Shown in pieces: positions 41,303 through 50,841 of a DNA stretch of 64,000 bases. A model generated the notes under the pieces. It saw nothing but the letters and a program-made list of their open reading frames with translations, was not told the origin of the DNA and ran no database searches. Position 1 is the stretch's first letter. Every line of letters starts with the position of its first letter. The position numbers and the translations under genes are program-made. The stretch is from Streptomyces sp. (GTDB taxonomy: Bacteria; Actinomycetota; Actinomycetes; Streptomycetales; Streptomycetaceae), in assembly GCF_019510245.1 (NCBI RefSeq), contig NZ_JAEKKT010000117.1, forward strand, positions 1 through 64,000, given 5' to 3'.

Positions 41303-43069
41303 GTGACCGCCGCTGACACAGTTCCGACGACACCGAAAAAAGAGCCCGTGTTCCGGCTGCTCCTCTCCTACGTACGGCCGCACCGCTGGGCCCTGCTGGC
41401 CGGTGCGGCGCTCTCGCTGGTGACGGGTGCGACCGGGCTGCTGCTGCCGCTGGTGGCACGGGGGTTGATCGACGACCTGTCCCACGACCGTTCCATCACG
41501 GGCAAGTTGCTCGCGATGGCGGGGCTGGTGGTCGCCAACGCCGGGGTGGGCGCGCTGGGTTCGTACGTCCTGCGGCGCGCCGGTGAGTCGGTGGTGCTCG
41601 GGGCGCGGCGCACCCTGTCGTCGTACCTGCTCCGGCTGCGGATCACCGCGGTGGACCGGACCGAACCCGGTGACCTGATGGCGCGGATCACCTCGGACAC
41701 CACCCTGCTGCGCGAGGTCGCCACGGACTCGCTGGTCGCACTCGGCACCGAGGGACTCACCCTGGTCGCCACGGTGGTGATGATGGCGGTGGTCGATCCG
41801 GTGCTCCTTGCCGTCACCCTCGTCGTGATCGCCGCGGCGGGCACGGTGCTGGGCACGATCGTGCCGCGCATCAACCGGGCGAGCCGCAGAGCACAGGACG
41901 CGGTCGGGGTGATGGGGGCCTCGCTGGAGCGGGTGCTGGGCGCACTGCGCACGGTGAAGGCGTCGGGCGCCGAACACCGGGAGGAACTCGCCCTGCACGA
42001 GGCGGCCGAGGAGTCGTGGCGGCAGAGCGTGCGGGCCGCCAAGTGGTCGGCCGCGGCGGGCAACACGGCGGGGCTGGCGATGCAGCTGGCGTTCATCACC
42101 GTGCTCGCGGTGGGCGGCGCGCGGGTGGCGACCGGTGCGATCGGGGTGGGCACGCTGGTGGCGTTCCTGCTCTACGTCTTCTATCTGATGCAGCCGATCC
42201 AGCAGGTCGTCGGGGCGATCACCCAGTACCAGACCGGCGCCGGCGCGCTCGCCCGTATCCAGGAGGCGCTGCGGCTCCCCGCCGAACCCCCGTCCGGGCG
42301 CGCCGAGTTGCCGTCCCCCGGCGCCGAACCGGCCGCCGTCGCCTTCACCGACGTACGCTTCCGCTACGCCGAGGACCTGCCGTACGTCCACCACGGTGTC
42401 ACCTTCGACGTCCCCGCGCGGGGCATGACGGCGTTCGTCGGGCCGTCCGGCGCGGGCAAGACCACCGTCTTCTCGCTGATCGAGCGGTTCTACGACCCCG
42501 AGTCCGGCACGATCGCCGTCGACGGCCGTCCGGTCGCCGACTGGGAACTGCCGCTGCTGCGGTCGGCCATCGGGTACGTCGAGCAGGACGCCCCCGTGCT
42601 GTCGGGCACGCTCAGGGACAACCTGCTGCTCGGCAATCCGGAGGCGGACGAGGACGCGGTCGCGCGCGTGGTGAAGACGACGCGGCTCGACGGTCTGGTC
42701 GCCCGGCTGCCGCAGGGGCTGGAGACGCTGGTCGGGCATCGTGGGACCAAGCTGTCGGGCGGCGAGCGCCAACGGGTGGCGATCGCACGGGCGTTGCTGC
42801 GCCGGCCCCGGCTGCTGCTCCTGGACGAGGCCACCTCGCAGCTGGACGCGGTGAACGAGGCGGCGCTCCGGGACACCGTCGCCGACGTGGCGCGGTCGAC
42901 GACGGTGCTGGTGGTCGCGCACCGGCTGTCGACGGTGACCATGGTGGACCGGATCGTCGTCATGGACGCGGGCCGGGTCCGGGCGGTGGGCACGCACCGG
43001 GAGCTGGTCGCGGCGGACCCGCTGTACGCGGAGCTGGCGGCGACGCAGTTCCTGGCCTCGGAGCACTGA
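41303..43069 (+). CDS. ABC transporter, fused permease and ATPase (588 aa)
   Basis: Exporter half-transporter, MsbA/LmrA type, that works as a dimer. Six membrane segments (residues about 25-300; [20 protein letters not shown]) precede the ATPase. Walker A is GPSGAGKT near residue 380, the Q-loop is GYVEQDAP, the signature is [15 protein letters not shown] near 485, Walker B is [12 protein letters not shown] near 503, and the H-loop is [12 protein letters not shown] at 41303 follows GAGGAG. Substrate is unknown; drug or lipid export is usual. No gene nearby indicates a partner. Confidence 0.92.
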   Translation: MTAADTVPTTPKKEPVFRLLLSYVRPHRWALLAGAALSLVTGATGLLLPLVARGLIDDLSHDRSITGKLLAMAGLVVANAGVGALGSYVLRRAGESVVLGARRTLSSYLLRLRITAVDRTEPGDLMARITSDTTLLREVATDSLVALGTEGLTLVATVVMMAVVDPVLLAVTLVVIAAAGTVLGTIVPRINRASRRAQDAVGVMGASLERVLGALRTVKASGAEHREELALHEAAEESWRQSVRAAKWSAAAGNTAGLAMQLAFITVLAVGGARVATGAIGVGTLVAFLLYVFYLMQPIQQVVGAITQYQTGAGALARIQEALRLPAEPPSGRAELPSPGAEPAAVAFTDVRFRYAEDLPYVHHGVTFDVPARGMTAFVGPSGAGKTTVFSLIERFYDPESGTIAVDGRPVADWELPLLRSAIGYVEQDAPVLSGTLRDNLLLGNPEADEDAVARVVKTTRLDGLVARLPQGLETLVGHRGTKLSGGERQRVAIARALLRRPRLLLLDEATSQLDAVNEAALRDTVADVARSTTVLVVAHRLSTVTMVDRIVVMDAGRVRAVGTHRELVAADPLYAELAATQFLASEH

Positions 43070-43083
43070 GCGCGGGCAACGAG

Positions 43084-43111
43084 GAGGGCCGCCCCTGCCG
43101 GGACGGCCCTC
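43084..43111. terminator. Bidirectional terminator between ABC transporter and small secreted protein
   Basis: GAGGGCCG (43084-43091) pairs with CGGCCCTC (43104-43111). The 12-base loop can extend pairing slightly. It lies 14 bases after the transporter stop and 14 bases after the end of the converging gene. Confidence 0.75.
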
Positions 43112-43125
43112 GGTGTGCGGCGCGG

Positions 43126-43422
43126 TCAGGCTTCGATACCCGGCAGCAGCCCCATGGCGGGCGCGGCCAGGTCGGTGACCTGGTGCAGTTCGCCGAGCTT
43201 GTGGAGTCCGTTCAGACCCTGCACCTGCTCCGAGACCTTCGGCATCCTGGCCCGGTACTCCGCGGGGACGTCGCTGCGGGTGACCGAGTCGAGCACGCCG
43301 AGCGCGGTGAGCCTCCCGGGGTGCTGTGCGCTCGCGTCGGCCGCGTTCGCCAGCGGCGCGGCGAGGCCGGTGACCCCGGCAGCGAGGCCGACGGCGGCGA
43401 CGATACGTCGTGTTGAGATCAT
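43126..43422 (-). CDS. Small secreted hypothetical protein (98 aa)
   Basis: An N-terminal signal (RRIVAAVGLAAGVTGLAAPL, probable cleavage after ANA) leads to a mature part of about 70 residues with no Cys. The mature part reads QHPGRLTALGVLDSVTRSDV, PAEYRARMPKVSEQVQGLNG and LHKLGELHQVTDLAAPAMGL. Such small exported proteins with LN-rich tails are common in Streptomyces; no function is known. The gene converges on the ABC transporter across a shared terminator. Confidence 0.72.
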   Translation of the reverse strand: MISTRRIVAAVGLAAGVTGLAAPLANAADASAQHPGRLTALGVLDSVTRSDVPAEYRARMPKVSEQVQGLNGLHKLGELHQVTDLAAPAMGLLPGIEA

Positions 43423-43594
43423 GTCCTCAGCAACGGCCCCGGAGCCGGGCCGGACACGGGCAGCCGGTCCCCCTCACCCGCAAGGCGGAGCGCGCGCCTG
43501 CGCTTGCCGAGCCCGGCGGTGCGGGGGACGCTCGATGTGAGGGGCTCGCGCGGCCCGCTCCGCATCGGGTCGCGGGCTCCCGCAGGAGGTCACC

Positions 43595-43963
43595 ATGGGC
43601 ACCGCGACGGGTTCCACGTTCGACACCGACACGCTGCGCCGGGCCATAGAGGGGAACACCGGGAACAGCCTTCTGGCGCTCTACGCGGACGACGCGGAGA
43701 TCCGCATCGTAGACCGCAACACCCAGCCCAGCCACCCCAAGGTCCTGCACGGCCGCCGGGACATCGCCGCGCTGCTGGACGACGTCTACAGCCGCGACAT
43801 GACGCACAGGCTGGACCAGTGCATCGTCCAGGGCGACAAGGCCGCCTTCAGCGAGTCCTGCGAGTACGGGGACGGGGTCCGGGTGCTCGCCGAGTCGATG
43901 ATCACGCTGCGCGACGGCAAGATCGCCGAGCAGATCATGATCCAGGCATGGGACGACGAGTAG
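43595..43963 (+). CDS. NTF2/SnoaL-like protein (122 aa)
   Basis: Cone-fold protein: an N-terminal helix, NSLLALYADDAEIRIVDRNT, then a loop and HGRRDIAALLDDVYSR, and a strand-rich end (ESMITLRDGKIAEQIMIQAW). The fold is typical of the SnoaL-like group that includes cyclases, isomerases and proteins of unknown role. ATG at 43595 follows AGGAGG at good distance. It is monocistronic: a perfect 15-bp hairpin follows the stop. Confidence 0.8.
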   Translation: MGTATGSTFDTDTLRRAIEGNTGNSLLALYADDAEIRIVDRNTQPSHPKVLHGRRDIAALLDDVYSRDMTHRLDQCIVQGDKAAFSESCEYGDGVRVLAESMITLRDGKIAEQIMIQAWDDE

Positions 43964-43974
43964 TCGCAAGGACC

Positions 43975-44015
43975 GGAAGGGTCCAGGTCGGCTCACGCCT
44001 GACCTGGACCCTTCC
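43975..44015 (+). terminator. Strong terminator, perfect 15-bp hairpin
   Basis: GGAAGGGTCCAGGTC (43975-43989) pairs with GACCTGGACCCTTCC (44001-44015) around an 11-base loop, 12 bases after the stop of the NTF2-like gene. It isolates the folD region from upstream transcription. Confidence 0.88.
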
Positions 44016-44138
44016 CGACGCGGGCGACGCCGGGACACGCCCGCTGCCCTCGGCCCCGCGCGCGCACGCGCCGCTGCGGGAGCCGGTGGGGACCGCGCAC
44101 TGCCGCCGGAGGGGCCGAGCGCCTCGGTTACCCTGAAG

Positions 44139-44212
44139 GCGGGCCGTGACTGGCGCTGAGGTGGAGCACCACCGGGGAGCGGTCCGCACTGTCGATGCCG
44201 TGCGCCTGGGCG
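44139..44212 (+). ncRNA. ZTP riboswitch (pfl motif) upstream of folD
   Basis: The conserved pfl-motif blocks occur in order. A closing stem GCGGGCC (44139-44145) pairs with GGTCCGC (44181-44187), with GTGACTGGCGC just inside it. Then come GGTGGAGCACCACCGGGGAG (44160-44179) and, after a linker, CCGTGCGCCTGGGC (44198-44211). This is the arrangement of ZTP riboswitches, which turn on folate and purine genes when Z nucleotides accumulate for lack of 10-formyl-THF. folD, whose start is 26-33 bases further on, is a standard target. Control is likely at translation start, because the AGGAG site lies about 20 bases past the last block. Confidence 0.85.
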
Positions 44213-44237
44213 ATCAAGGTCGAACCAGCTCAGGAGT

Positions 44238-45125
44238 GTGCCGCATGACCCAGGCCCGCCTGGGGGCACCTCCCAGGCCCTTAAGGCACTGGGGGAGGAC
44301 GGAACCGCCGTCGCCCGCCGGATCGTCGAGGAGACCGCGAAGCAGGCCGCCGGCCTCACCGCGCGGACCGGTGTCACGCCGTGTCTGGCCACCGTGCTGG
44401 TCGGCGAGGACCCCGCCTCCGTCACCTACGTCCGGATGAAGCAGAACCGCAGCCGCAAGGCGGGCATCGCCTCCCGGCACGTGGCCCTGCCCGCCACCAC
44501 GACCACCGCCGAACTTGTCGGCGTGCTGCGGGAGTTGTCCGCCGATCCCACGGTGCACGGCATCCTGCTCCAGCACCCGGTCGGCGAACACATCGACGAG
44601 CGGGACGCGTTCGAGGCGATCGCGCCGGAGAAGGACGTGGACGGCGTGACCTTCGCGTCGTTCGCGACGATGAGCTTCGGCCTGCCGGGCTTCGTCTCCT
44701 GCACCCCGGGCGGCATCCTGCGCCTGCTCGACGCCTACGACGTCGACCCGGCGGGGAAGCGTGCGGTGGTCGTCGGCCGCAGCGCGATCCTGGGCAAGCC
44801 GGCCGGCATGCTGCTGCTCGCCCGCGACGCCCCCGTCACGTACTGCCACTCCCGCACCCGGGACCTGTCGGCCGTCGTCCGCGAGGCGGACATCGTGGTC
44901 GCCGCCGTCGGCCGGCCCCGGCTGATCCGCGGCCGGGACATCAAGCCCGGCGCGGTGGTGCTCGACGCCGGCTACGACGAGGGCAACGTCGGGGACGTCG
45001 ACTTCGACACCGCCGTCGAGCGGGCCTCGCTGATCACGCCGGTGCCGGGCGGGGTCGGGCCGATGACCATCGCCGTGCTGCTGGAGCAGACGGTGGCGGC
45101 GGCCGCCCGGCAGCTCGGGGCGTGA
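44238..45125 (+). CDS. folD: Methylene-THF dehydrogenase/cyclohydrolase FolD, altered N terminus (about 295 aa)
   Basis: Bifunctional one-carbon enzyme making 10-formyl-THF. Catalytic Lys is in VTYVRMKQNRS; the PGGVGPMTIAVLLEQT tail and VVVGRSAILGKPAGML NADP loop are intact. The 5' end is unusual. The natural start ATG at 44245 (MTQARL, with AGGAG eight bases upstream) is in a different frame from the body, because about 35 bases of a palindromic repeat lie between codon 6 and the family's DGTA block. The body's frame can be entered only from GTG at 44238, just one base after AGGAG, or by a -1 shift. The reading MPHDPGPPGGTSQALKALGE is then repeat-encoded. Start is uncertain. Confidence 0.88.
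   Translation: MPHDPGPPGGTSQALKALGEDGTAVARRIVEETAKQAAGLTARTGVTPCLATVLVGEDPASVTYVRMKQNRSRKAGIASRHVALPATTTTAELVGVLRELSADPTVHGILLQHPVGEHIDERDAFEAIAPEKDVDGVTFASFATMSFGLPGFVSCTPGGILRLLDAYDVDPAGKRAVVVGRSAILGKPAGMLLLARDAPVTYCHSRTRDLSAVVREADIVVAAVGRPRLIRGRDIKPGAVVLDAGYDEGNVGDVDFDTAVERASLITPVPGGVGPMTIAVLLEQTVAAAARQLGA
44260..44297 (+). repeat. Palindromic repeat inside the 5' end of folD
   Basis: CTGGGGGCACCTCCCAGGCC followed by CTTAAGGCACTGGGGGAG resembles the GGGGGTACCCCC..GGCTGGGGGAGG core of the intergenic repeats at 1994, 40151 and 48673. It contains inverted arms (CTCCCAG with CTGGGGGAG, and CCTGGGGG with CTCCCAGG). It stands exactly where folD proteins of relatives go from MTxARL to xDGTA, so it looks like an insertion into the gene. 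Confidence 0.7.
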
Positions 45126-45128
45126 GGG

Positions 45129-46097
45129 TCAGCGCATCCAGGCGCGGTACTCCATGACGTCCCCGGCCCGCACCCCGTACTCGGGCTCGTCCCGGGTGAA
45201 CGTGGTCTCCAGACCGAGTACGGCACCCGTGGCCGGGTCCAGGATCAGCATCCGCCGTCCGCCGTTGCCCTCGTCGAGGACGTAGGCCTGCCCGGTGCGG
45301 CCCAGCCGGTCGGTGACCTGGCCGGCGGGCCGCAGTCCCTTGGCGTCGGCGAGCAGGTCGGCCAGGGCCGCCGTCTCGCGCGCCCCGAGCGTCCAGTTGT
45401 CCAGCAACTCCGCGGTGGCGTCGAGGAGTCCGGACGTGGTGAGGGTGTCGCTGTGGATCAGGTCGGCGAGGTAGCCGCGCAGCTTCGCGGGGTCGTGCGG
45501 GGGTGTGGACAAGGGCGGGGCGTCCCCCCACATCGGCGGGAACGTCCGCCGGCTGAGCACCTTGCCGTCCTCGACCCGGCCCGCGTCGGTCAGGACGGGG
45601 CGGCCCGGGTGGTCCGGGTCGGTCGCCACGATCACCTCGGTGCTGGTGCCGTCCGCCCGCCACCGCACCACGCGTTCCTCGGGCAGGGTGACCGGCGGCC
45701 CGTCGTCGCTCATGGCCAGGCTCCAGGACTGCACATGGGTGCCCTGGCGCAGCGCCGGGGAGCCGTCCGTGGCGGCCACCGCGGCGAGTTCCGCGACCTG
45801 GGCGAGCGGTACGGCTACGGAGTGGGCGCGGACCGTCAGTGGCCGGGGCGCGGCGACGGCCGGGGCGCCCGAGGGGCCGCCGAGCAGCACGGTCAGCGTG
45901 GTGGCCGTCACGACGGCGGCCGCGGTCAGCCCCCACAGCAGGCGCGGCCGGGACCAGGTCTGGCGGCCGGGGCGGGGGCTGTGCAGCAGCCGGTTGAGGT
46001 GCCGTTCGGCGGTGTGGTCGAGGGGGCCGTCGCCGAAGTAGGGGCCGTCGGCGGGTACCGGGTCGGCGGCGCGCAGCAGGTCGAGTTCGTCAGCCAT
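45129..46097 (-). CDS. CU044_5270-type membrane protein beside sigma factor (322 aa)
   Basis: An N-terminal cytoplasmic part of about 50 residues ([20 protein letters not shown]) is followed by one membrane segment ([20 protein letters not shown], about residues 53-72) and an external domain of about 240 residues with no recognised fold. It is typical of CU044_5270 family proteins encoded next to ECF sigma factors. It overlaps the sigma gene by eight bases and so is co-translated, suggesting an anti-sigma or accessory role. No zinc-binding HxxxCxxC motif of the classical anti-sigma factors is seen. It converges with folD, three bases apart. Confidence 0.75.
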   Translation of the reverse strand: MADELDLLRAADPVPADGPYFGDGPLDHTAERHLNRLLHSPRPGRQTWSRPRLLWGLTAAAVVTATTLTVLLGGPSGAPAVAAPRPLTVRAHSVAVPLAQVAELAAVAATDGSPALRQGTHVQSWSLAMSDDGPPVTLPEERVVRWRADGTSTEVIVATDPDHPGRPVLTDAGRVEDGKVLSRRTFPPMWGDAPPLSTPPHDPAKLRGYLADLIHSDTLTTSGLLDATAELLDNWTLGARETAALADLLADAKGLRPAGQVTDRLGRTGQAYVLDEGNGGRRMLILDPATGAVLGLETTFTRDEPEYGVRAGDVMEYRAWMR

Positions 46098-46632
46098 GGC
46101 GGTGTTCCTCGGAAAGGGCCTCGGCGGCAGGCGGGCGCAGTCGGTCGATCTCGGCTCTGAGCCGGCGGCGGGCACGGTGCAGCCGCATCGCCGCCGCCCG
46201 TTCCCCGCAGCCCAGCGCGACGGCGACCTCGTCGACGCCGAGTTCCTCCCACGCCGTCAGCCGCAGTACCTCCTGGTCGGCCGGGGCCAGCCGGGCGAGC
46301 GCCTCGTGCACCCAGGAGCCGGGCCGCTCGCTGTCGGGGCCGGCCGCGACGTGCCGGCCGTGCGCGGTGTCGTCGTTGCCCAGCCGGTCCACCAGCCGGC
46401 GCCGGCGCCCGTACCCGCGTACCGCGTTGGCGAGGCAGTTGCGTGCCACGCCGTACAGCCAGGGCAGCGGGAACGCCGGCAGGTCGGCGCGGCGGCGCCA
46501 GGCCACCGTGAACACCTCCGCCACCACTTCCTCCACCTCGCCGGTCCGCCCGTCCAGTCGCCGCGCGACATAGCGGCTGACCGCCCAGTAGTGCTCGCGA
46601 TAGGCAGCGGCGAAGATCTCGTCGTTGCTCAT
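46090..46632 (-). CDS. ECF-type RNA polymerase sigma factor (180 aa)
   Basis: Region 2 reads [18 protein letters not shown], then [20 protein letters not shown] and [20 protein letters not shown]. Region 4 reads [20 protein letters not shown] and [20 protein letters not shown]. The length matches group IV sigma factors. The next gene, a CU044_5270-type membrane protein, overlaps its end and may hold it at the membrane. The cytochrome oxidase gene is divergent across 105 bases. No GGAAC-type autoregulatory promoter was seen there. Confidence 0.9.
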   Translation of the reverse strand: MSNDEIFAAAYREHYWAVSRYVARRLDGRTGEVEEVVAEVFTVAWRRRADLPAFPLPWLYGVARNCLANAVRGYGRRRRLVDRLGNDDTAHGRHVAAGPDSERPGSWVHEALARLAPADQEVLRLTAWEELGVDEVAVALGCGERAAAMRLHRARRRLRAEIDRLRPPAAEALSEEHRHG

Positions 46633-46737
46633 GTCCCGTTCTTGTCCGGCACCTCCACGATCGTCACACCCGTCGCCGTGACGCTCGTCGCATCCGTCGA
46701 GTGTGACCGGTGCGGACGGCCCGGACACAGGCGGGGC

Positions 46738-48336
46738 ATGAGGAACCTCAAGTGGCTGACGACCACGGATCACAAGACGATCGGGACGCTGTACCTGGTC
46801 ACGGCGTTCTCGTTCTTCTGCGTGGGCGGGGTGATGGCCCTGCTGATGCGCGCCGAGCTGGCCCGTCCCGGTCTGCAGATCATGTCGAACGAGCAGTTCA
46901 ACCAGGCGTTCACGATGCACGGCACGATCATGCTGCTGATGTTCGCGACCCCGCTCTTCGCGGGCTTCGCGAACTGGATCATGCCGCTCCAGATCGGCGC
47001 CCCGGACGTGGCCTTCCCGCGCCTGAACATGCTGGCCTACTGGCTCTACCTGCTCGGCTCCACCATCGCGGTCGGCGGCTTCCTCACCCCGCAGGGCGCG
47101 GCCGACTTCGGCTGGTTCGCCTACGCCCCGCTCTCGGACGCGGTGCGCACCCCGGGGGCCGGCGCCGACATGTGGATCATGGGCCTGGCCTTCTCCGGCT
47201 TCGGCACCATCCTCGGCGCGGTCAACTTCATCACCACGATCATCTGCATGCGTGCGCCGGGCATGACCATGTTCCGCATGCCGATCTTCGTGTGGAACGT
47301 GCTGCTGACCGCCGTGCTGGTCCTGCTCGCCTTCCCCGTCCTCGCCGCCGCGCTGTTCGCCCTGGAGGCGGACCGCAAGTTCGGCGCCCACGTCTTCGAC
47401 GCGGCGAACGGCGGAGCACTGCTCTGGCAACACCTCTTCTGGTTCTTCGGGCACCCGGAGGTGTACATCATCGCGCTGCCGTTCTTCGGCATCATCAGTG
47501 AGGTCATCCCGGTCTTCTCCCGCAAGCCGATGTTCGGCTACATGGGCCTGGTCGCGGCGACCATCTCGATCGCCGGCCTCTCGGTGACGGTGTGGGCCCA
47601 CCACATGTACGTCACGGGCGGCGTCCTCCTCCCGTTCTTCTCCTTCATGACCTTCCTGATCGCCGTCCCGACGGGAGTGAAGTTCTTCAACTGGATCGGC
47701 ACGATGTGGCAGGGCTCGCTGTCCTTCGAGACGCCCATGCTCTGGGCCATGGGCTTCCTGGTGACGTTCGTCTTCGGCGGCCTGACCGGCGTGATGCTCG
47801 CGTCCCCGCCGATCGACTTCCACATCTCCGACTCGTACTTCGTCGTCGCCCACTTCCACTACGTGGTCTTCGGCACGGTCGTCTTCGCGATGTTCGCCGG
47901 CTTCCACTTCTGGTGGCCCAAGTTCACCGGCAAGATGCTGGACGAACGCCTAGGCAAGATCACCTTCTGGACGCTGTTCGTAGGCTTCCACGGCACCTTC
48001 CTGGTCCAGCACTGGCTGGGCGCCGAGGGCATGCAGCGCCGGATCCCCGACTACCTGGCGGTGGAGGGGTTCGCCACCCTCAACACGGTCTCGACGATCT
48101 TCTCGTTCCTGCTGGGCTCGTCGCTGCTCCCGTTCTTCTACAACGTCTGGAAGACGGCCAAGTACGGGACGAAGGTCGAGTCGGACGACCCGTGGGGCTA
48201 CGGCCGCTCCCTGGAGTGGGCGACGTCGTGCCCGCCCCCGCGCCACAACTTCGTCTCCCTGCCCCAGATCCGCAGCGAGTCCCCGGCGTTCGACCTGCAC
48301 CACACCGCCGTGGAGCGGGAGCTGAGCACCCGATGA
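46738..48336 (+). CDS. ctaD: Cytochrome c oxidase subunit I (532 aa), isolated copy
   Basis: Heme-copper oxidase catalytic subunit with twelve membrane helices. Heme a ligand is in [12 protein letters not shown]; the CuB/Tyr block is [20 protein letters not shown], followed by [11 protein letters not shown]; and the heme pair is [11 protein letters not shown]. The proton channel residues in [11 protein letters not shown] are present. ATG at 46738 follows GGCGGGGC. Subunits II and III, which normally flank ctaD in Streptomyces, are not here, so this is probably a second copy that pairs with subunits made elsewhere. A small membrane protein gene overlaps its stop by four bases. Confidence 0.93.
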   Translation: MRNLKWLTTTDHKTIGTLYLVTAFSFFCVGGVMALLMRAELARPGLQIMSNEQFNQAFTMHGTIMLLMFATPLFAGFANWIMPLQIGAPDVAFPRLNMLAYWLYLLGSTIAVGGFLTPQGAADFGWFAYAPLSDAVRTPGAGADMWIMGLAFSGFGTILGAVNFITTIICMRAPGMTMFRMPIFVWNVLLTAVLVLLAFPVLAAALFALEADRKFGAHVFDAANGGALLWQHLFWFFGHPEVYIIALPFFGIISEVIPVFSRKPMFGYMGLVAATISIAGLSVTVWAHHMYVTGGVLLPFFSFMTFLIAVPTGVKFFNWIGTMWQGSLSFETPMLWAMGFLVTFVFGGLTGVMLASPPIDFHISDSYFVVAHFHYVVFGTVVFAMFAGFHFWWPKFTGKMLDERLGKITFWTLFVGFHGTFLVQHWLGAEGMQRRIPDYLAVEGFATLNTVSTIFSFLLGSSLLPFFYNVWKTAKYGTKVESDDPWGYGRSLEWATSCPPPRHNFVSLPQIRSESPAFDLHHTAVERELSTR

Positions 48337-48668
48337 CGGCGCGGGAGGAGGGACGGGCTCTGGTCGCCCAGGTCGAGGGGCATCTGCTGCTGGCCGCCGC
48401 CCGGGCGGAGGGCCGCGCGGCGGGGGTACGGGTGGCGGACCGGCTGGGTTGGCTGACGGATGGGCAGCGGGAGGATCTTCAGCGCCAGCTGGAGTCGGAG
48501 TACCTGGCGCTGGCCCGGCTGTCCTGGCGTCGTACCGCAGAGCGCGCCGAGGAACTGCGACTGGAGTACGAGCAGAGATACCGGACCGTGCGCACACGAC
48601 TTCTGGCAGGCTTCCTGCCGATCTGCGCCTTGCTCACGGCAGTGACCCTGGTGGTCCTGACACCCTGA
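48333..48668 (+). CDS. Small membrane protein coupled to ctaD (111 aa)
   Basis: Mostly charged helices ([18 protein letters not shown] after [11 protein letters not shown], and [20 protein letters not shown]) are followed by a C-terminal membrane segment ([20 protein letters not shown]). The ATG lies in the ATGA overlap with the ctaD stop. It resembles no recognised oxidase subunit; the tight coupling suggests an assembly or accessory factor. A composite repeat follows the stop. Confidence 0.72.
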   Translation: MTAREEGRALVAQVEGHLLLAAARAEGRAAGVRVADRLGWLTDGQREDLQRQLESEYLALARLSWRRTAERAEELRLEYEQRYRTVRTRLLAGFLPICALLTAVTLVVLTP

Positions 48669-48672
48669 ATTC

Positions 48673-48759
48673 AGCGCCCCTGTAAGGGGCGCTGGGGGTG
48701 CCCCCGGCCGAAGGCTGGGGGGGCTGCGCGACCAGCCACAGCCCACCCGCGCCCGACGA
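48673..48759. repeat. Composite intergenic palindromic repeat, copy 3
   Basis: AGCGCCCCT-GTA-AGGGGCGCT is followed by CCCCCGGCC-GAA-GGCTGGGGG and GCTGCGCGACCAGCCAC. The final CACGACGxxGCCGCAGCC block has diverged. The copy lies between the converging ctaD-operon and alpha-galactosidase genes. See copies 1 and 2 at 1994 and 40151. Confidence 0.88.
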
Positions 48760-48768
48760 ACTACCGGC

Positions 48769-50748
48769 TCAACTCCGGCTCCACTGCTGGTTGCTCCCGC
48801 CATTGCAGGCCCACAGCACCAGCGAGGTCCCGTTACTCGTGGCCGCCCCATACGCATCCAGGCACAACCCGGCGTTCACGTTCGTGATCGTCCCGTCCGA
48901 GTTCACGTTCCACTTCTGGTTGTTCTGCCCGTTGCAGTCCCAGATCACCACCTTGGTGCCGTTGGTGGTGCCCTGGTTGTACGCGTCCAGGCACTTGTTG
49001 CCGTACACCACGAACTCCTTGCGGGAGGTGTACGTCCAGGCCTGGTTCTGGCCGCCGTTGCAGTCCCAGATCTCGGCCTGGGTGCCGTTGGTGATGGTGT
49101 TGTTGTAGATGTCGGCGCAGCGGCTGGACTGCCCGCCCACGAGGAGGGTGCCGTTGGTGCCGGGTATCGGGCTGACCGCGATCGAGCCGAGCGCCGGCAG
49201 CGAACTCCCCGTGAAGGTCAGCGAGTTGCCGGACCCCTTGCTCAGGTCGACCTGCACCGAGACCGTCCCCTGCGAGGACCCGGTCGGCGGGAAGGACACC
49301 GTCGTGGCGGTCTGGCCGTTGACCTGGAGGGTGCCGGTGACGGCGGTGGAGCCGGCGTTGGTGTAGGCGACGTCGACGACGTCCAGGCCGGTGCCCGCGG
49401 CGCCGACGCCGGTGTACTTGCCGGTGGAGGACGCGCTGTAGCTCGTGCTCGACGCCTCCGTACCGCCGCTCACCTTCAGCATGACCGAGCCGCCGGCCGG
49501 CACGCTTGCGGTGTAACTCGTCGCGTACGAGCCGAGGTCGGACTGCGCCCACAGGTCCCGCACGGTCGCTGAGGCGCCGGTCAGGCCGAGGTCGGACCAG
49601 CGGGCGGTGACGTTCGCGGCGGCGGAGGTGCGGTTGAGCAGCACGACCGCGCGGTTGCCGGTGCCGGCCAGGACCTTGCTGTAGACCTGGAGACCGGTGC
49701 TGTCCTCGGCGACCTTGACGCCCTGGAGGCCGCGCGGGTCCTGGTCGACGGCGACGACGTCGGAGTTCTTGAGGATGGCGGCCGTCTCGCCGGTCATGGC
49801 GGTGAGGTCGTTGCCGGCGAGCAGCGGGGCGCCGGAGATCGCCCACAGGGCCATGTGGGTGCGGTTCTGGGCCGCCGTCAGGCCGGACATGCCGACGGTG
49901 AGCATGTCCGGGTCGTTGTAGTAGCCCGTGTGCTGGGCGGCCGGGTGCAGGGTCTGGTCGAAGTTGGACAGCACCGCCGACTGCGACGCCGTGCCGCCGT
50001 AGTAGTAGATGTCCGTGCTGGTCCGCCACATGGGGGCGAGGCCCGTCGCCCAGTTCCAGGTGTTCTGGTAGCCCCAGTTGCAGATGGACAGGGTCAGCGG
50101 GCGGCCGGTGGTGGCCGCGGCCGTGGCGACGGCCGAGCTGATCGACTTGTACGTGGTGGCCGCGTCCAGGCCCTCGGCGTCGCCGCCGCACCAGTCGACC
50201 TTCACGAAGTCGAAGCCCCATGCGGAGAACTGGAGCATGTCCTGGGCGTAGTGCCCCTCGCTGCCGGTGTTGGCGGCGGCGGGGCGGCCGGTGGGGTAGT
50301 AGTAGCCGCAGCCGTTGGCGCCGGCGTCGGTGTAGATGCCGGCCTTCAGGCCCTTGCTGTGGATGTAGTCGGCGATGGCGCTCATGCCGCCGGGCCACTC
50401 ATCGGTGTCGACGGTGATGTTGCCGGCGCTGTCCCGGGTGCCCTGCCACCAGCCCTCGTCGATGTTGATGTACTTGTAGCCGGCGGCCGGGAGACCGGCC
50501 GCGACGAAGGCGTCGACCTGCGCCTTGATGACGTCGTAGTCGATCTTCGCCGCGAAGCTGTTCCAGGAGGCCCAGCCCATCGGGGCGGTGGGCACCGGGA
50601 CCTGCGGAACCGTCGCCGCCCGGGCCGGTCCCGGGGTGACGAAGAGGAGCGCGGCCGCGGCCGTCAGGGTCAGGGCGAGGGTGCGTACGGCAACGGCCCA
50701 CAGGTGTCGTACGAGACCGCCGGCGGTCGGTCTGGGCGGGGGGTACAT
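48769..50748 (-). CDS. Secreted GH27 alpha-galactosidase with CBM13 lectin domain (659 aa)
   Basis: Removes terminal alpha-galactose outside the cell. Signal peptide occupies residues 1-45 (ending PARAA-T). The GH27 barrel begins PMGWASWNSFAAKIDYDVIK; the nucleophile is the Asp in FVKVDWCGGD near residue 187, and the acid/base Asp is in GYYNDPDML near 281. A beta-sandwich follows (about 340-420), then an Ig-like or NPCBM-type region (about 430-530), then a ricin-type lectin domain (about 536-659) with repeats ending NQAWTY, NQKWNV and NQQWSRS. GGAGGAG precedes the ATG at 50748. A good promoter lies at 50842-50870. Confidence 0.93.
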   Translation of the reverse strand: MYPPPRPTAGGLVRHLWAVAVRTLALTLTAAAALLFVTPGPARAATVPQVPVPTAPMGWASWNSFAAKIDYDVIKAQVDAFVAAGLPAAGYKYINIDEGWWQGTRDSAGNITVDTDEWPGGMSAIADYIHSKGLKAGIYTDAGANGCGYYYPTGRPAAANTGSEGHYAQDMLQFSAWGFDFVKVDWCGGDAEGLDAATTYKSISSAVATAAATTGRPLTLSICNWGYQNTWNWATGLAPMWRTSTDIYYYGGTASQSAVLSNFDQTLHPAAQHTGYYNDPDMLTVGMSGLTAAQNRTHMALWAISGAPLLAGNDLTAMTGETAAILKNSDVVAVDQDPRGLQGVKVAEDSTGLQVYSKVLAGTGNRAVVLLNRTSAAANVTARWSDLGLTGASATVRDLWAQSDLGSYATSYTASVPAGGSVMLKVSGGTEASSTSYSASSTGKYTGVGAAGTGLDVVDVAYTNAGSTAVTGTLQVNGQTATTVSFPPTGSSQGTVSVQVDLSKGSGNSLTFTGSSLPALGSIAVSPIPGTNGTLLVGGQSSRCADIYNNTITNGTQAEIWDCNGGQNQAWTYTSRKEFVVYGNKCLDAYNQGTTNGTKVVIWDCNGQNNQKWNVNSDGTITNVNAGLCLDAYGAATSNGTSLVLWACNGGSNQQWSRS

Positions 50749-50841
50749 GCGGCTCCTCCACGGGGGTGCATGAGGGGGTACGACTCACTCACGTTCGGGA
50801 TACCGGACACAGATCGGTGACCCGAACATGTCGGCGCGCCG

